Source: Rummeliibacillus sp. POC4 (lineage in GTDB: Bacteria; Bacillota; Bacilli; Bacillales_A; Planococcaceae). Taken from it: a stretch of DNA of 64,000 nucleotides. The notes beneath the pieces were generated by a model. It was not told where the DNA came from, did no database searches, and saw nothing but the letters and a program-made list of their open reading frames with translations. Location: the NCBI RefSeq assembly GCF_003576525.1, contig NZ_QWUA01000010.1, positions 1 to 64,000 on the forward strand, written 5' to 3'. The stretch's first letter is position 1; each line of letters starts with the position of its first letter. This document shows, one piece after another, positions 18,614-26,555 of the stretch. The position numbers and the translations under genes are program-made.

Positions 18614-18642
18614 ATTATCGCATATTCTAAGGGTTTTGTCTA
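18614..18642 (-). promoter_or_regulatory. SigA-type promoter for the structured RNA
   Basis: On the minus strand TAGACA (18637-18642) and GATAAT (18614-18619) are separated by exactly 17 bp, with TG one base before the -10. Confidence 0.6.
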
Positions 18643-18783
18643 GTAAGATGATTGAGTATACATAGTTCCTTAGTTCATGCTTATTTTAGTTGAGTTGAAA
18701 TTTTTTTCTGAGTGATGCGAATCTTGGCCTGAGTGATGTACATTCTGCTTGGAGATGCAAATCAATAAAGACCTGCTTCTCCA

Positions 18784-19395
18784 TCAGATTGAAATCGGAT
18801 AAAGTTCACCTTTCAATGCAAAAGAAACCTTACCAGTTTCTTCAGAAATAACGATGACCATTGCATCACTTTTTTCCGATAAACCAATAGCTGCACGATG
18901 TCGTGTTCCTAGTTTTTGATCACCTACAAATAGGTTTGTAAGTGGAAGTACATTTGCTGCTGATTTTATTATATTTTGTTTCACTAATACAGCACCATCA
19001 TGTAAAGGGTTTCCTGGATAAAAGATTGATTCCAACAAGGAATGTGTTAGTTCCGCGTTTATTGGAATGCCCGGTTGTATAAGTGAAGAGAGTGAGTCTT
19101 CCCGTTGGATAACGATTAATCCACCTTGTCTTTTTTTCGATAAATTTTGTGCACATCTAGATATTTCAGTATACTTTTCTGTAAATGGTGCTAAATAGCA
19201 GTTTAAATAGAAGGTACCTGCTTTCACTTCAATCTCACTAAATTTATCTTTTACACTTTCAAAATTTCCGAGAAGACAAAATTCATCTCCATTGTCCATT
19301 TCTTTTAAACTATTCTGTAGCACCGCAATGACTTGTTGAATATCGTCCCTTAACAATTTTTCCATCGGTGTAAAATCGCAATTACAATTATTCAT
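18784..19395 (-). CDS. cdaS: Sporulation-type diadenylate cyclase CdaS
   Basis: A roughly 203-residue cytoplasmic DisA_N enzyme making cyclic di-AMP from two ATP. The catalytic DGA motif (NPLHDGAVLV) and the GTRHRAAIG motif are intact. In front lies an N-terminal two-helix region of about 60 residues, which in CdaS controls oligomerisation and autoinhibition; there are no TM segments (unlike CdaA) and no DNA-binding domain (unlike DisA). CdaS is expressed in the forespore and supplies c-di-AMP for germination in B. subtilis. The start was set at the ATG 10 nt after AAGGAG. Confidence 0.9.
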   Translation of the reverse strand: MNNCNCDFTPMEKLLRDDIQQVIAVLQNSLKEMDNGDEFCLLGNFESVKDKFSEIEVKAGTFYLNCYLAPFTEKYTEISRCAQNLSKKRQGGLIVIQREDSLSSLIQPGIPINAELTHSLLESIFYPGNPLHDGAVLVKQNIIKSAANVLPLTNLFVGDQKLGTRHRAAIGLSEKSDAMVIVISEETGKVSFALKGELYPISI

Positions 19396-19464
19396 GAGCA
19401 AGCATCTCCTTCAAGGTTTTTTCAACGGCTTTAATATCAGCCAAGAATAGTAAGACAAAAATAA

Positions 19465-19552
19465 AGGAATAATAATTCTAATCCTGTAGACAACTTTCTG
19501 CAATGTATCGACCATTACTAAAAGTTTGGCTTGAATAGAGATTATTATTCCT
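19465..19552. repeat. 12-bp inverted repeat between cdaS and topB
   Basis: AGGAATAATAAT at 19465-19476 and its exact complement at 19541-19552 are separated by 64 bp. Imperfect pairing extends a few bases inward. No element inside is recognised. Confidence 0.45.
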
Positions 19553-19578
19553 ATAGCTTAGTTCCACATTTTCATGTC

Positions 19579-21702
19579 CTAATTAAAATCAAAAACCACT
19601 TTCCCCTGGTCTAATTTTAGTTTTGCGGAAAAGCTTGTGCCTTTTTTAGATTTAAATCCTTTCATCTCTTTTGTCACGCCATTTTGACAAAGATCTTTTA
19701 CCTGATTTGGCGATAGTTTTTTACTTGCGATTGTTTTTGATACAGTAAATTTACAACCAGCTCGGTAATTTGAGCAACCGTAGAAGGATTTTCTTGCAAC
19801 TATTTTGCCTTGGTGGCAAATCGGACATTCAACAATCGGTTCGTTAGATGGTGCAGATTCGATTGCAGCTTGAATGTTTGTTCCTGCAACTTTTTCTGGT
19901 GTAACTTGGATTAAATGATGTAGAAATTTCGAAACGCTACCTAAAAATGCTTCTTGAGAGCCATTGCCATTGCCGATTTTACGCAAATATGTTTCCCATT
20001 TTGCTGTCATTGAAGGGCTTGATAGTAGTGAACCTTCAATCGTTTCACAGAGCACTCTTCCTTTATCTGTAATGTTGACGATATTTTTCACGACTTCGAT
20101 ATAGCCATGTCTTTTAATCGTTTCAATAATGCCAGATCGTGTTGCTTCTGTTCCAAGACCTTCTACTTCTTTTAAAATATCGCTTTCTCCCTCGTCCTCG
20201 ATGAGTTTTCCGCATGTTTTCATCATTTGCACGAGTTGCCCTTCGGTATAAGGTTTAGGAGGTTGTGTAGTTCCTTCATGAATATGAATATGAGATTCGA
20301 CAATATCTTGAATTTGAACTGGCGGTAACAAAGGTTCTTCTTTCTTTTTTGTAGCAACCGGCCAAAGACCTTGGAACCCTTTATCTAATTCCACTTTACC
20401 TGTCGTTTTAAACTCAATACTTTTAACATCTGTCAAAATCGTTGTTTCTTCATATAAATAATCTCGATGGAACATGGCCATTGTATTTCGGACAATCTCG
20501 ATATAGATGTTCCGCTCCATTGGTGGTAATCCCGCTATTTTTTGCTCAGACGGAATCGTTTTTGTTGGGATGATGGCATAGTGCTCTTCTACTTTTGAAG
20601 AATCTACATATCGTTTTTGTGGTCGAGCATTTGCAACCTCAAATGGTTGTCCAATTATTTTTTGATAGGCAGGAATTCGTTCGACTAAATAGCCAAATTC
20701 AGCATCGGTGATAAATTGACAATCAGAACGAGGATAAGATACTAATTTCTTTTCATACAATGATTGTACAATCTCTAATACTTTCGCCGGACTGTATTTC
20801 CAAATTTTATTAGCCTTTGCTTGTAACGTTGATAGTGAATGTAATTTTGGTGGTTTGATAGCTTTGCGAACTTTTTTTACATCTTTGATTGTTCCAGGTA
20901 GAGGCTCATCTTCTCTGATACCTGCCTGCATTAGAATCGCTTCTGCTTCCTCTCTTTTATCTTTTTTCACAGAAGCTTTCCCTTTATAAGGTCCTTTTTC
21001 AGCTAAAAAATCGCCTGTTAACTCATAGAAATTCGTTGGCTTAAAGTTTTCAATTTCCATATGTCGTTTATAAATCATATAAACTGTGGGAGATTGCACT
21101 CTTCCGATAGACATTGTTTCATTTAAACCTTTTTCTTTCAGTAACATGGTATAGAGACGACTTGCATTCATCCCTACCAACCAGTCACTAATCTGTCTAG
21201 TTTGTGCTTCTCTATATAGTAACAAGTCCTTCTGATTATCTCTTAAATTGGTAAAGCCTTTTCGGATTTCTTCTACTTCTAAGGAGTTAATCCATAATCG
21301 TTGAATTGGCTTATTTCGAACACCGGTCTGACGTAAAATGGAATAAAAGATATTCGAACCTTCCCGATCGACATCGCATGCGTTTATAAGTAAGTCGGCT
21401 TCTTTAAATAGTCTTTTCACTTCTTGAAATTGGTCCCATTTCCCTTTTGCTACACGAAATTCGTATTTTTCAGGAATCATCGGTAATTGGTTAAGTGACC
21501 ATCTTTTCCATTCCGGTTTATAATCCGCAGGTTGTTTTAATTCAACTAAATGACCAATCCCCCAAGTAATCGTTGCACCTTGAGGAAATATAGCTGATGG
21601 TTGTAATTCTATGTAGTTTTTTGTTTTCTTCGCTACTTTAAATGCGTCCGCATATGCCTTTGCCTGAGATGGTTTTTCGGCAAGTATACATATCTTAGTC
21701 AA
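19579..21702 (-). CDS. topB: DNA topoisomerase III
   Basis: A 707-residue type IA topoisomerase that relaxes negative supercoils and decatenates DNA. The N-terminal Toprim domain begins AEKPSQAKAYADAF and contains acidic DVDREG. The middle carries MSIGRVQSPTVYMIY, and the active-site Tyr lies in LVSYPRSDCQFI near residue 318. The C-terminus has one zinc ribbon (CPICHQG...CSNYRAGC) and a repeat of the Toprim-associated ~40-residue motif. Length fits Firmicute TopB. The TTG start follows AAAGGAGTGA. It is probably monocistronic. Confidence 0.95.
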   Translation of the reverse strand: MTKICILAEKPSQAKAYADAFKVAKKTKNYIELQPSAIFPQGATITWGIGHLVELKQPADYKPEWKRWSLNQLPMIPEKYEFRVAKGKWDQFQEVKRLFKEADLLINACDVDREGSNIFYSILRQTGVRNKPIQRLWINSLEVEEIRKGFTNLRDNQKDLLLYREAQTRQISDWLVGMNASRLYTMLLKEKGLNETMSIGRVQSPTVYMIYKRHMEIENFKPTNFYELTGDFLAEKGPYKGKASVKKDKREEAEAILMQAGIREDEPLPGTIKDVKKVRKAIKPPKLHSLSTLQAKANKIWKYSPAKVLEIVQSLYEKKLVSYPRSDCQFITDAEFGYLVERIPAYQKIIGQPFEVANARPQKRYVDSSKVEEHYAIIPTKTIPSEQKIAGLPPMERNIYIEIVRNTMAMFHRDYLYEETTILTDVKSIEFKTTGKVELDKGFQGLWPVATKKKEEPLLPPVQIQDIVESHIHIHEGTTQPPKPYTEGQLVQMMKTCGKLIEDEGESDILKEVEGLGTEATRSGIIETIKRHGYIEVVKNIVNITDKGRVLCETIEGSLLSSPSMTAKWETYLRKIGNGNGSQEAFLGSVSKFLHHLIQVTPEKVAGTNIQAAIESAPSNEPIVECPICHQGKIVARKSFYGCSNYRAGCKFTVSKTIASKKLSPNQVKDLCQNGVTKEMKGFKSKKGTSFSAKLKLDQGKVVFDFN

Positions 21703-21823
21703 ATTAGAGTCACTCCTTTGTTCCTTATATTATTGGATCGTATTCTTTTATGCTGTTAAAAAAGTCAATTCATATTATATTACTATTATAATTACTTTTA
21801 ACGTTTAACATAAGGACAAATCT

Positions 21824-21870
21824 AAGAGCATGCTTTGAAAAAAATCAAAACATGCTCTTATTTATAATTT
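21824..21870 (+). terminator. Hairpin with T-rich tail between topB and the flavin reductase
   Basis: Stem AAGAGCATG / CATGCTCTT followed on the plus strand by TATTTATAATTTTTT. No plus-strand gene ends here, so its role is unclear. Confidence 0.45.
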
Positions 21871-21964
21871 TTTGTTCTACTAGATTATTTCATTTTAACT
21901 AGGATGCTGTACCTTTTGCAAGGAATTATGAATTACTCGACTCTTGGGACCAATAAATAATAAA

Positions 21965-22003
21965 AACTCCACCTCCCTATATAAGGAGACGGAGCTTCTA
22001 TAG
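21965..22003 (-). terminator. Terminator of the flavin reductase gene
   Basis: On the minus strand CTCCGTCTCC pairs, with mismatches or wobbles, with GGGAGGTGGAG and is followed by TTTTTATT. It lies 15 bp after the stop. Confidence 0.65.
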
Positions 22004-22017
22004 TAAAAACATGATTG

Positions 22018-22527
22018 TTAAACTGTTACTTTATTTCGTATTAGTTGTTGTTCAATTCTTGTTTGAATATCTTCTTCAATTGTAAAGCCTTGCTTTGTTC
22101 GCTCGATTTGCTTATCTATAATAAACACACCATGTGAAATACTTGTAGCGCCTAATGCTGTTAATACTGGCTTTATTGCATAATCAATTGCTAATAAATG
22201 ATGCGGTGTCCCCCCTACCGCGATTGGGATAATATGCTTTTCTTCGAATCCCTTTTGCGGAATAAGGTCTAAATATGTTTTTAAAATTCCTGAATAGGCT
22301 GCTTTATAGACGGGTGTTAATACGACGACTACATATGCCTGTTCTACTTTGGCATTTGCTTCTCTAATTGCTTCGCTTGCAAAATTTGCAGAGATTAAAT
22401 CTTCTGTTGGTAATGCAAACACCTCAATCGCTTCTACTTCTTCCAAACTTTCTTGAATGTAATGTTGAATCGCATTTACACGTGATGTACGTGCATTCGC
22501 TCCATTAATAATAACCGTTTTTGTCAT
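22018..22527 (-). CDS. NADPH-dependent FMN reductase (SsuE-like)
   Basis: A 169-residue flavodoxin-fold protein. The N-terminal FMN phosphate loop reads INGANARTSRVN; LTPVYKAAYSGILKTYLD is the family signature, followed by VGGTPHH. SsuE-type enzymes reduce FMN with NADPH and feed it to two-component monooxygenases, for example in desulfonation. Upstream lies only a stump of such a monooxygenase (22657-22815), suggesting this reductase lost its partner. The start was moved to the ATG after GAGGAGG; a longer upstream in-frame ATG has no such site. Confidence 0.85.
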   Translation of the reverse strand: MTKTVIINGANARTSRVNAIQHYIQESLEEVEAIEVFALPTEDLISANFASEAIREANAKVEQAYVVVVLTPVYKAAYSGILKTYLDLIPQKGFEEKHIIPIAVGGTPHHLLAIDYAIKPVLTALGATSISHGVFIIDKQIERTKQGFTIEEDIQTRIEQQLIRNKVTV

Positions 22528-22656
22528 GATAAAATCCTCCTCTATGTTTCTGTTCTCCCGTAAATTGCTATACATTTCAAATCCAAAACTATACATTTCC
22601 ACTATATACCACTTTCACATACAATTCCGCTAAAATAACTAGGGATTAAATTAAAA

Positions 22657-22815
22657 TTATTGTGTGATTTTTTGTCGAGTATATGGATTTACTGGACGTT
22701 TCAAGCCAAGATTTTCACGTAATGTCGTGCCTTTATATTCGGTTTTAAATAATCCTCGACGTTGTAATTCCTAATCGAATATTTTTCTTGCCACACTTTT
22801 CACATCCTCTAACAT
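22657..22815 (-). pseudogene. C-terminal stump of an NtaA/DszA-type flavin-dependent monooxygenase
   Basis: In one frame the 53 codons read a typical LLM-class monooxygenase C-terminus, ELQRRGLFKTEYKGTTLREN, then LGLKRPVN, with a TAG at 22771-22773 where the family has a sense codon (before ELQRRG). The remaining 400 or so residues are absent. A terminator hairpin sits directly upstream. Its place next to the SsuE-like reductase indicates a former two-component system. Confidence 0.75.
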
Positions 22816-22820
22816 AAAAT

Positions 22821-22857
22821 AAAAGGCACCTTTATCAAAATTAGATAAAGGAGCCTC
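22821..22857 (-). terminator. Terminator hairpin upstream of the monooxygenase stump
   Basis: Minus-strand stem AGGCTCCTTTATC / GATAAAGGTGCCT followed by TTTTATTTTA. It ends no intact gene; it may be a leftover leader attenuator or the end of a deleted gene. Confidence 0.65.
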
Positions 22858-23143
22858 TAGTTGACTAGTGAGCTGTGAGCTTTAATATTCAATTATTGTT
22901 ATTATAATAATTTAGGTTAATTATAATGTCAACCATTTTTATAAGGATTATCGGTTTTATTTTTAAAAATATTCTATAATTTCTGTAAATTAATCTTTAA
23001 TGGATAAATTGTTTAGCATAAACTTCTTACGAATTAGAGCAATGCGCTGAAATAATTAGAAGCACTCTCGAATATATTGTTAATACTGTTAAAAACAGTA
23101 CGAAATATGGATTTTGAAGAAGAGAAAATTAGGGGGGATTTTA

Positions 23144-23581
23144 ATGTCCGTTTCGAAAATAAGTAAGGTTGAACAGATTTTAAAAGCGTCACATTTAAAA
23201 ATTACCGAACAACGGTTAGCTATATTAAATTTTCTTCAAGATAACACGAGTCATCCTACTGCGAATGATATTTTAATTGCTTTGCAGACTTACTTTCCGT
23301 CTTTAACGTTGAAAGAAATTAATGAAAATCTGGAATTGTTTGTAGAAAAACAATTAATACGAAAAATATCCATCACCCCTAATCTCACAAGGTATGATGG
23401 AAATTTACAATCGCATTATCATGTCATCTGTACACATTGTCATAAAGCTACAGATTTCAATTACCCAAGCTTTATCGATATCGAAAGTATTGCTAGTCAA
23501 ATTACAAAACATCAAGTATATACGCATGAACTGATGCTTTTTGGAATTTGTCAACAATGCAGCCATGCAGATTGCTTCTAA
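23144..23581 (+). CDS. Fur family regulator, PerR-like
   Basis: A 145-residue metal-dependent repressor. The winged-helix DNA-binding part (ITEQRLAILNFLQ...HPTANDIL) is followed by the dimerisation domain with RYD, HYHVICTHC and GICQQC. The two CxxC pairs hold structural zinc, and the His/Asp set (SHPTA, RYD, HYH, TDF) resembles the PerR regulatory Fe/Mn site. PerR senses peroxide by metal-catalysed His oxidation; whether this copy senses peroxide or another metal is not decidable by eye. The start ATG follows AGGGGGG. Its stop directly abuts the stop of the convergent YitT-like gene. Confidence 0.85.
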   Translation: MSVSKISKVEQILKASHLKITEQRLAILNFLQDNTSHPTANDILIALQTYFPSLTLKEINENLELFVEKQLIRKISITPNLTRYDGNLQSHYHVICTHCHKATDFNYPSFIDIESIASQITKHQVYTHELMLFGICQQCSHADCF

Positions 23582-24160
23582 TTATGCATGTGCTGCATGT
23601 CTATTTACAAGGGAAATTGTAATCCCACCAGCTGCAATGGTAAAAATCGAAAATAAAAAAGTACCTCCTGATATTAGTAATCCGCCTAATGAAATAACAA
23701 AAGAATCTATAAATAGAATAATCATCCCAACATTAATCCCAAATCGTTTACTTAAAAATAATGCTAATAGATCTGTCCCGCATGTACTAATATCAAATCG
23801 TAACATTAAGCCAGTACCTAAACCAACAAATATACCACCAATAATGGAGCTGTACAGTATGTCCAAATGTAATAGATATCTTAATGGCCTTAAATAATCG
23901 ATGAAAAAGGATGAAATAAATAGCCCATGCAAGCTGTTGTAAAAATATTTTTTCTCTTTAAACCAGGCCACTATGAACATTGGTAAACTCAGAATAACAA
24001 TCATTAATCCTATTTTTAAGTTAAATAAATAGTTCAAGATTAAAGATAAACCGATAAATCCACCATCTAATATTTTATTTGGAGCCAAAAATAAATTTAT
24101 ACCTAGAGATAGGAATATACTCCCTATTATAACCATTAATCCTTTCTTAAATAAAAACAT
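23582..24160 (-). CDS. YitT/YczE family membrane protein
   Basis: A 192-residue protein with five to six TM helices and the family hallmark segment VGLGTGLMLRFDISTCGTDLLA. The group is DUF161-related; many YitT proteins are longer and carry a cytoplasmic C-terminal DUF2179 domain, absent here. Function is unknown. The start was set at the ATG preceded by GAGGAGG instead of an upstream start without a ribosome site. It is convergent with the Fur-family gene with no gap. Confidence 0.78.
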   Translation of the reverse strand: MFLFKKGLMVIIGSIFLSLGINLFLAPNKILDGGFIGLSLILNYLFNLKIGLMIVILSLPMFIVAWFKEKKYFYNSLHGLFISSFFIDYLRPLRYLLHLDILYSSIIGGIFVGLGTGLMLRFDISTCGTDLLALFLSKRFGINVGMIILFIDSFVISLGGLLISGGTFLFSIFTIAAGGITISLVNRHAAHA

Positions 24161-24269
24161 AGTAGCCTCCTCGAGAACTGAACATGTATCTATGCTATGA
24201 GTATTTCTGAACAAAAATGATATACCGAGCTAAGCGAAGATAAAATAATTTAAAAAAACAATGCCATTC

Positions 24270-24295
24270 TGAAACTTTTCTATGGATTTTTCGTA
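24270..24295 (+). promoter_or_regulatory. SigW-type ECF promoter
   Basis: TGAAAC (24270-24275) and CGTA (24292-24295) with exactly 16 bp between them, 33 bp upstream of the spo0M remnant. This is the SigW consensus, and spo0M is a SigW-regulon member in B. subtilis. Confidence 0.75.
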
Positions 24296-24328
24296 AATTA
24301 TGTATATTCATACGAAGGAGGAGTTAAA

Positions 24329-24636
24329 ATGTCCTTGTTACATAAAGCATTAGCTAGTTTAGGTATTGGTGCAGCAACAGTTGATACAAAGTTAGAGAAG
24401 GCCGACTATACAGGTGGAGAGGTTATTCATGGTGAGGTTCAAATTCGTGGAGGAAATGTAGACCAACAAATTGATGAGAGGGCATCATGCAAATTGATCG
24501 AAAAGTACGCGGGTTAGGTAGTTTACTATCCGAAGCACTTGAGATGGACGAATCATTTGTACGTTTTACCATTCGAAAATCAGATGTACCTACTCTTCGT
24601 GGTACTTTGCAAAAATTGATAACTAAATATGTTTGA
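24329..24636 (+). pseudogene. spo0M: Internally deleted spo0M (sporulation-control protein)
   Basis: The first 50 or so codons encode the Spo0M N-terminus (ASLGIGAATVDTKLEKADYT, then GGEVIHGEVQIRGGNVDQQI). A junction near 24470-24485 follows, and another frame encodes the Spo0M C-terminus (MQIDRKVRGLGSLLSEALEM, then DESFVRFTIRKSD), ending at 24634-24636. About 150 central codons are missing and the two ends are out of frame, so the 62-residue product would lack most of the arrestin-like fold. Ribosome site and SigW promoter are intact. Confidence 0.85.
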
Positions 24637-24742
24637 TTCCCCCCTATACATCCATTAAATCAATCTTTTTTGAGATAATGGTGTAGCTTTAAAATAAAGT
24701 TTGAACAAAAAACACCTCGCAAATCCTTACTTTAAGATTAAT

Positions 24743-24798
24743 AAGAAGCATCCATTTTGAAAAAAGATAATCAAAATGGATGCTTCTTTAGCTTTTTT
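24743..24798 (+). terminator. Terminator downstream of the spo0M remnant
   Basis: Long stem AAGAAGCATCCATTTTGA paired with its complement, then TTAGCTTTTTT. Confidence 0.75.
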
Positions 24799-24870
24799 AA
24801 TATTGTTTTTTATTAAAAATTTTGATCAATTACTACAGCGTTACTCCATAAAAGCGCCCAATCGTAATAT

Positions 24871-24910
24871 AAGGTTAGCCAGATTTTTCTGGTTGACCTT
24901 TTTCTTTTAG
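24871..24910 (+). terminator. Second terminator-like hairpin
   Basis: AAGGTTAGCCAGA pairs with TCTGGTTGACCTT (one wobble), followed by TTTCTTTT. The surrounding 24910-25040 holds nothing further that I can identify. Confidence 0.6.
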
Positions 24911-25040
24911 GTCTTTGTTGAAGCTTATTTTTCAACAACAGCCCCTATATTTATAAACTTATCTGTGCTAAGACAATCAAATCTTCTTATATTTGATATT
25001 ATTTAGTCAGTAATTTATCTATCTAAAATATTTAACATCT

Positions 25041-25322
25041 TTAAATTCCTGTTACCATAACAAATAACAGAAAACCAAAAAGTAAAGCCAATGCATTTAC
25101 TGTTATTCCGACAAACCCTATTAGTAATAGTCTTATACATCTAGACGAAATCGACATAATTAAAGAGGTTACAGCAAGTATAAAACCTATAGTTGATAAA
25201 ATGTTGAAAGTAATCATTTTAAAGAAAATATCTGTATTCAGTGCATTTAATAAAATAAAACTTACTATCACAGACAATATAGATAAAATACCTAAAATTG
25301 TTGCCAGTTTACCTTTATTCAA
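25041..25322 (-). CDS. Small hypothetical three-TM membrane protein
   Basis: About 93 residues made of three hydrophobic helices with few charged residues. Start choice is uncertain: a TTG at 25322 follows AAGGGAAT at 9-10 nt, with GTG alternatives at 25328 and 25340. It lies 97 bp downstream of the DUF1648 gene on the same strand and may be cotranscribed. No family is recognised. Confidence 0.55.
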   Translation of the reverse strand: MNKGKLATILGILSILSVIVSFILLNALNTDIFFKMITFNILSTIGFILAVTSLIMSISSRCIRLLLIGFVGITVNALALLFGFLLFVMVTGI

Positions 25323-25436
25323 AATCACTATTCCCTTCACGCATATTGCATTTCAATATTTATTTCGCATTTTATTGCTATTTTTTAATGTATTAAAATG
25401 ATGTACTAAGCCCGGAAGAAAAGCAGGGCTTTTATG

Positions 25437-25940
25437 TTAAGACACTTCTTTCTTTAAACGTACTGAACGTACGACGAAGATAATAATTGTTCCAATAATC
25501 ATTACACCAAAAATAAGTAAGTCCCAAGGCCCTACTATACTTCCTTTACCTTTTGCGACATAAATATCATTTATAGCAGAGAAAGAAAAATAGATTAACA
25601 TTTCATTTTTGATGAAATTCATTAATAACATCGAATTTTTGAAAAGTACTTCCCTATTCTTTTCAGTTAGACCGGAGTAATTATGAAGATGCGGTCTCGT
25701 CTCAACTATTTGTAGACTAAACCATAAGAAAATCCCTATCATTAACGGAACAAATACAAACCATCTATCGCTCCATTTATCAGGCTCCCCTGCAAGATTA
25801 TAGTGACTCGGTACTTTGTCTGGTAACGTTGACCAATTGATCAAAATGAAGCTTAAAGCGATTATAAATGATAGAATAGCGACGATATTAAAATAGATTC
25901 CAATTTTTGGACTATTGATTTTCAACTTGTTCTTCTCCAC
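25437..25940 (-). CDS. DUF1648 domain membrane protein
   Basis: A 167-residue protein with four TM segments. The motif LPDKVPSHYNLAGEPDKWSD between TM1 and TM2 is the hallmark of DUF1648, the N-terminal module of SdpI-type immunity proteins, here without the SdpI domain. It may be a small envelope-stress or immunity-like protein, but no toxin genes are nearby. Start is GTG after GGAGGCTGA. Confidence 0.75.
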   Translation of the reverse strand: MEKNKLKINSPKIGIYFNIVAILSFIIALSFILINWSTLPDKVPSHYNLAGEPDKWSDRWFVFVPLMIGIFLWFSLQIVETRPHLHNYSGLTEKNREVLFKNSMLLMNFIKNEMLIYFSFSAINDIYVAKGKGSIVGPWDLLIFGVMIIGTIIIFVVRSVRLKKEVS

Positions 25941-26028
25941 TTTATCAGCCTCCAGCTTTTAGAACGTATTTTAATCACTATTACACATTTTTCCGCAAAA
26001 TCCTTTTTTGTATAAAAATAGATTAAAT

Positions 26029-26544
26029 CTAATTACTAACATTCTTGCCTAGCATCTTCAACAATCCGCACCCACATAATAGCCATCCAAACATGGAGAT
26101 AATTACAACAGGTGAGATAATTTTGATAAAGGATAAAGAAATCATGATCCATCCTACTAATATATAGTGGTTTACTGCATGTAGATGATAGCTATCTTGT
26201 TCAACATGCCAAGCACGGAAATAGCCTTGAAGAAAGCCTAATAAGACTTGTAAAATTAGTGCTATGTAAGGTAAGAGATCCATTTCTATATTAAACTGCC
26301 CTACCACCAAATAAGCACATCCCATTCCAAAATAGACGAATGAGATGTGTGATTTTTGTTTGTTCTTTTTGGTTTGAAATGTTCGATAGCCCCATGCAGC
26401 TGAAAAAGAATGCGTCGCAAATAGCCATGCAAATAGCGTAAATGTAAGAGATACTCCTTTGAGCCAAATCACATAGTATGGAAAAACGACTACTTGGCCA
26501 ACTGTAATGATTAATGGGATTAATCGATTCCATTTTCTTTTCAT
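26029..26544 (-). CDS. Hypothetical five/six-TM membrane protein
   Basis: A 171-residue integral membrane protein with a basic loop (RTFQTKKNKQKSH) between TM2 and TM3 and a His-containing loop (WHVEQDSYHLHAVNHY). It starts 11 bp after the stop of the FAD-dependent oxidase gene, so it is in the same operon. Its His-rich loop and coupling might suggest a redox partner, but this is speculation; no family is recognised. Confidence 0.65.
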   Translation of the reverse strand: MKRKWNRLIPLIITVGQVVVFPYYVIWLKGVSLTFTLFAWLFATHSFSAAWGYRTFQTKKNKQKSHISFVYFGMGCAYLVVGQFNIEMDLLPYIALILQVLLGFLQGYFRAWHVEQDSYHLHAVNHYILVGWIMISLSFIKIISPVVIISMFGWLLCGCGLLKMLGKNVSN

Positions 26545-26555
26545 ACTTTACCTCG

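Noticed and set aside
23541-23897. A 118-codon plus-strand ORF overlapping the YitT-like gene
   Set aside because: It is the antisense reading of a clear membrane protein gene and lacks a ribosome site.
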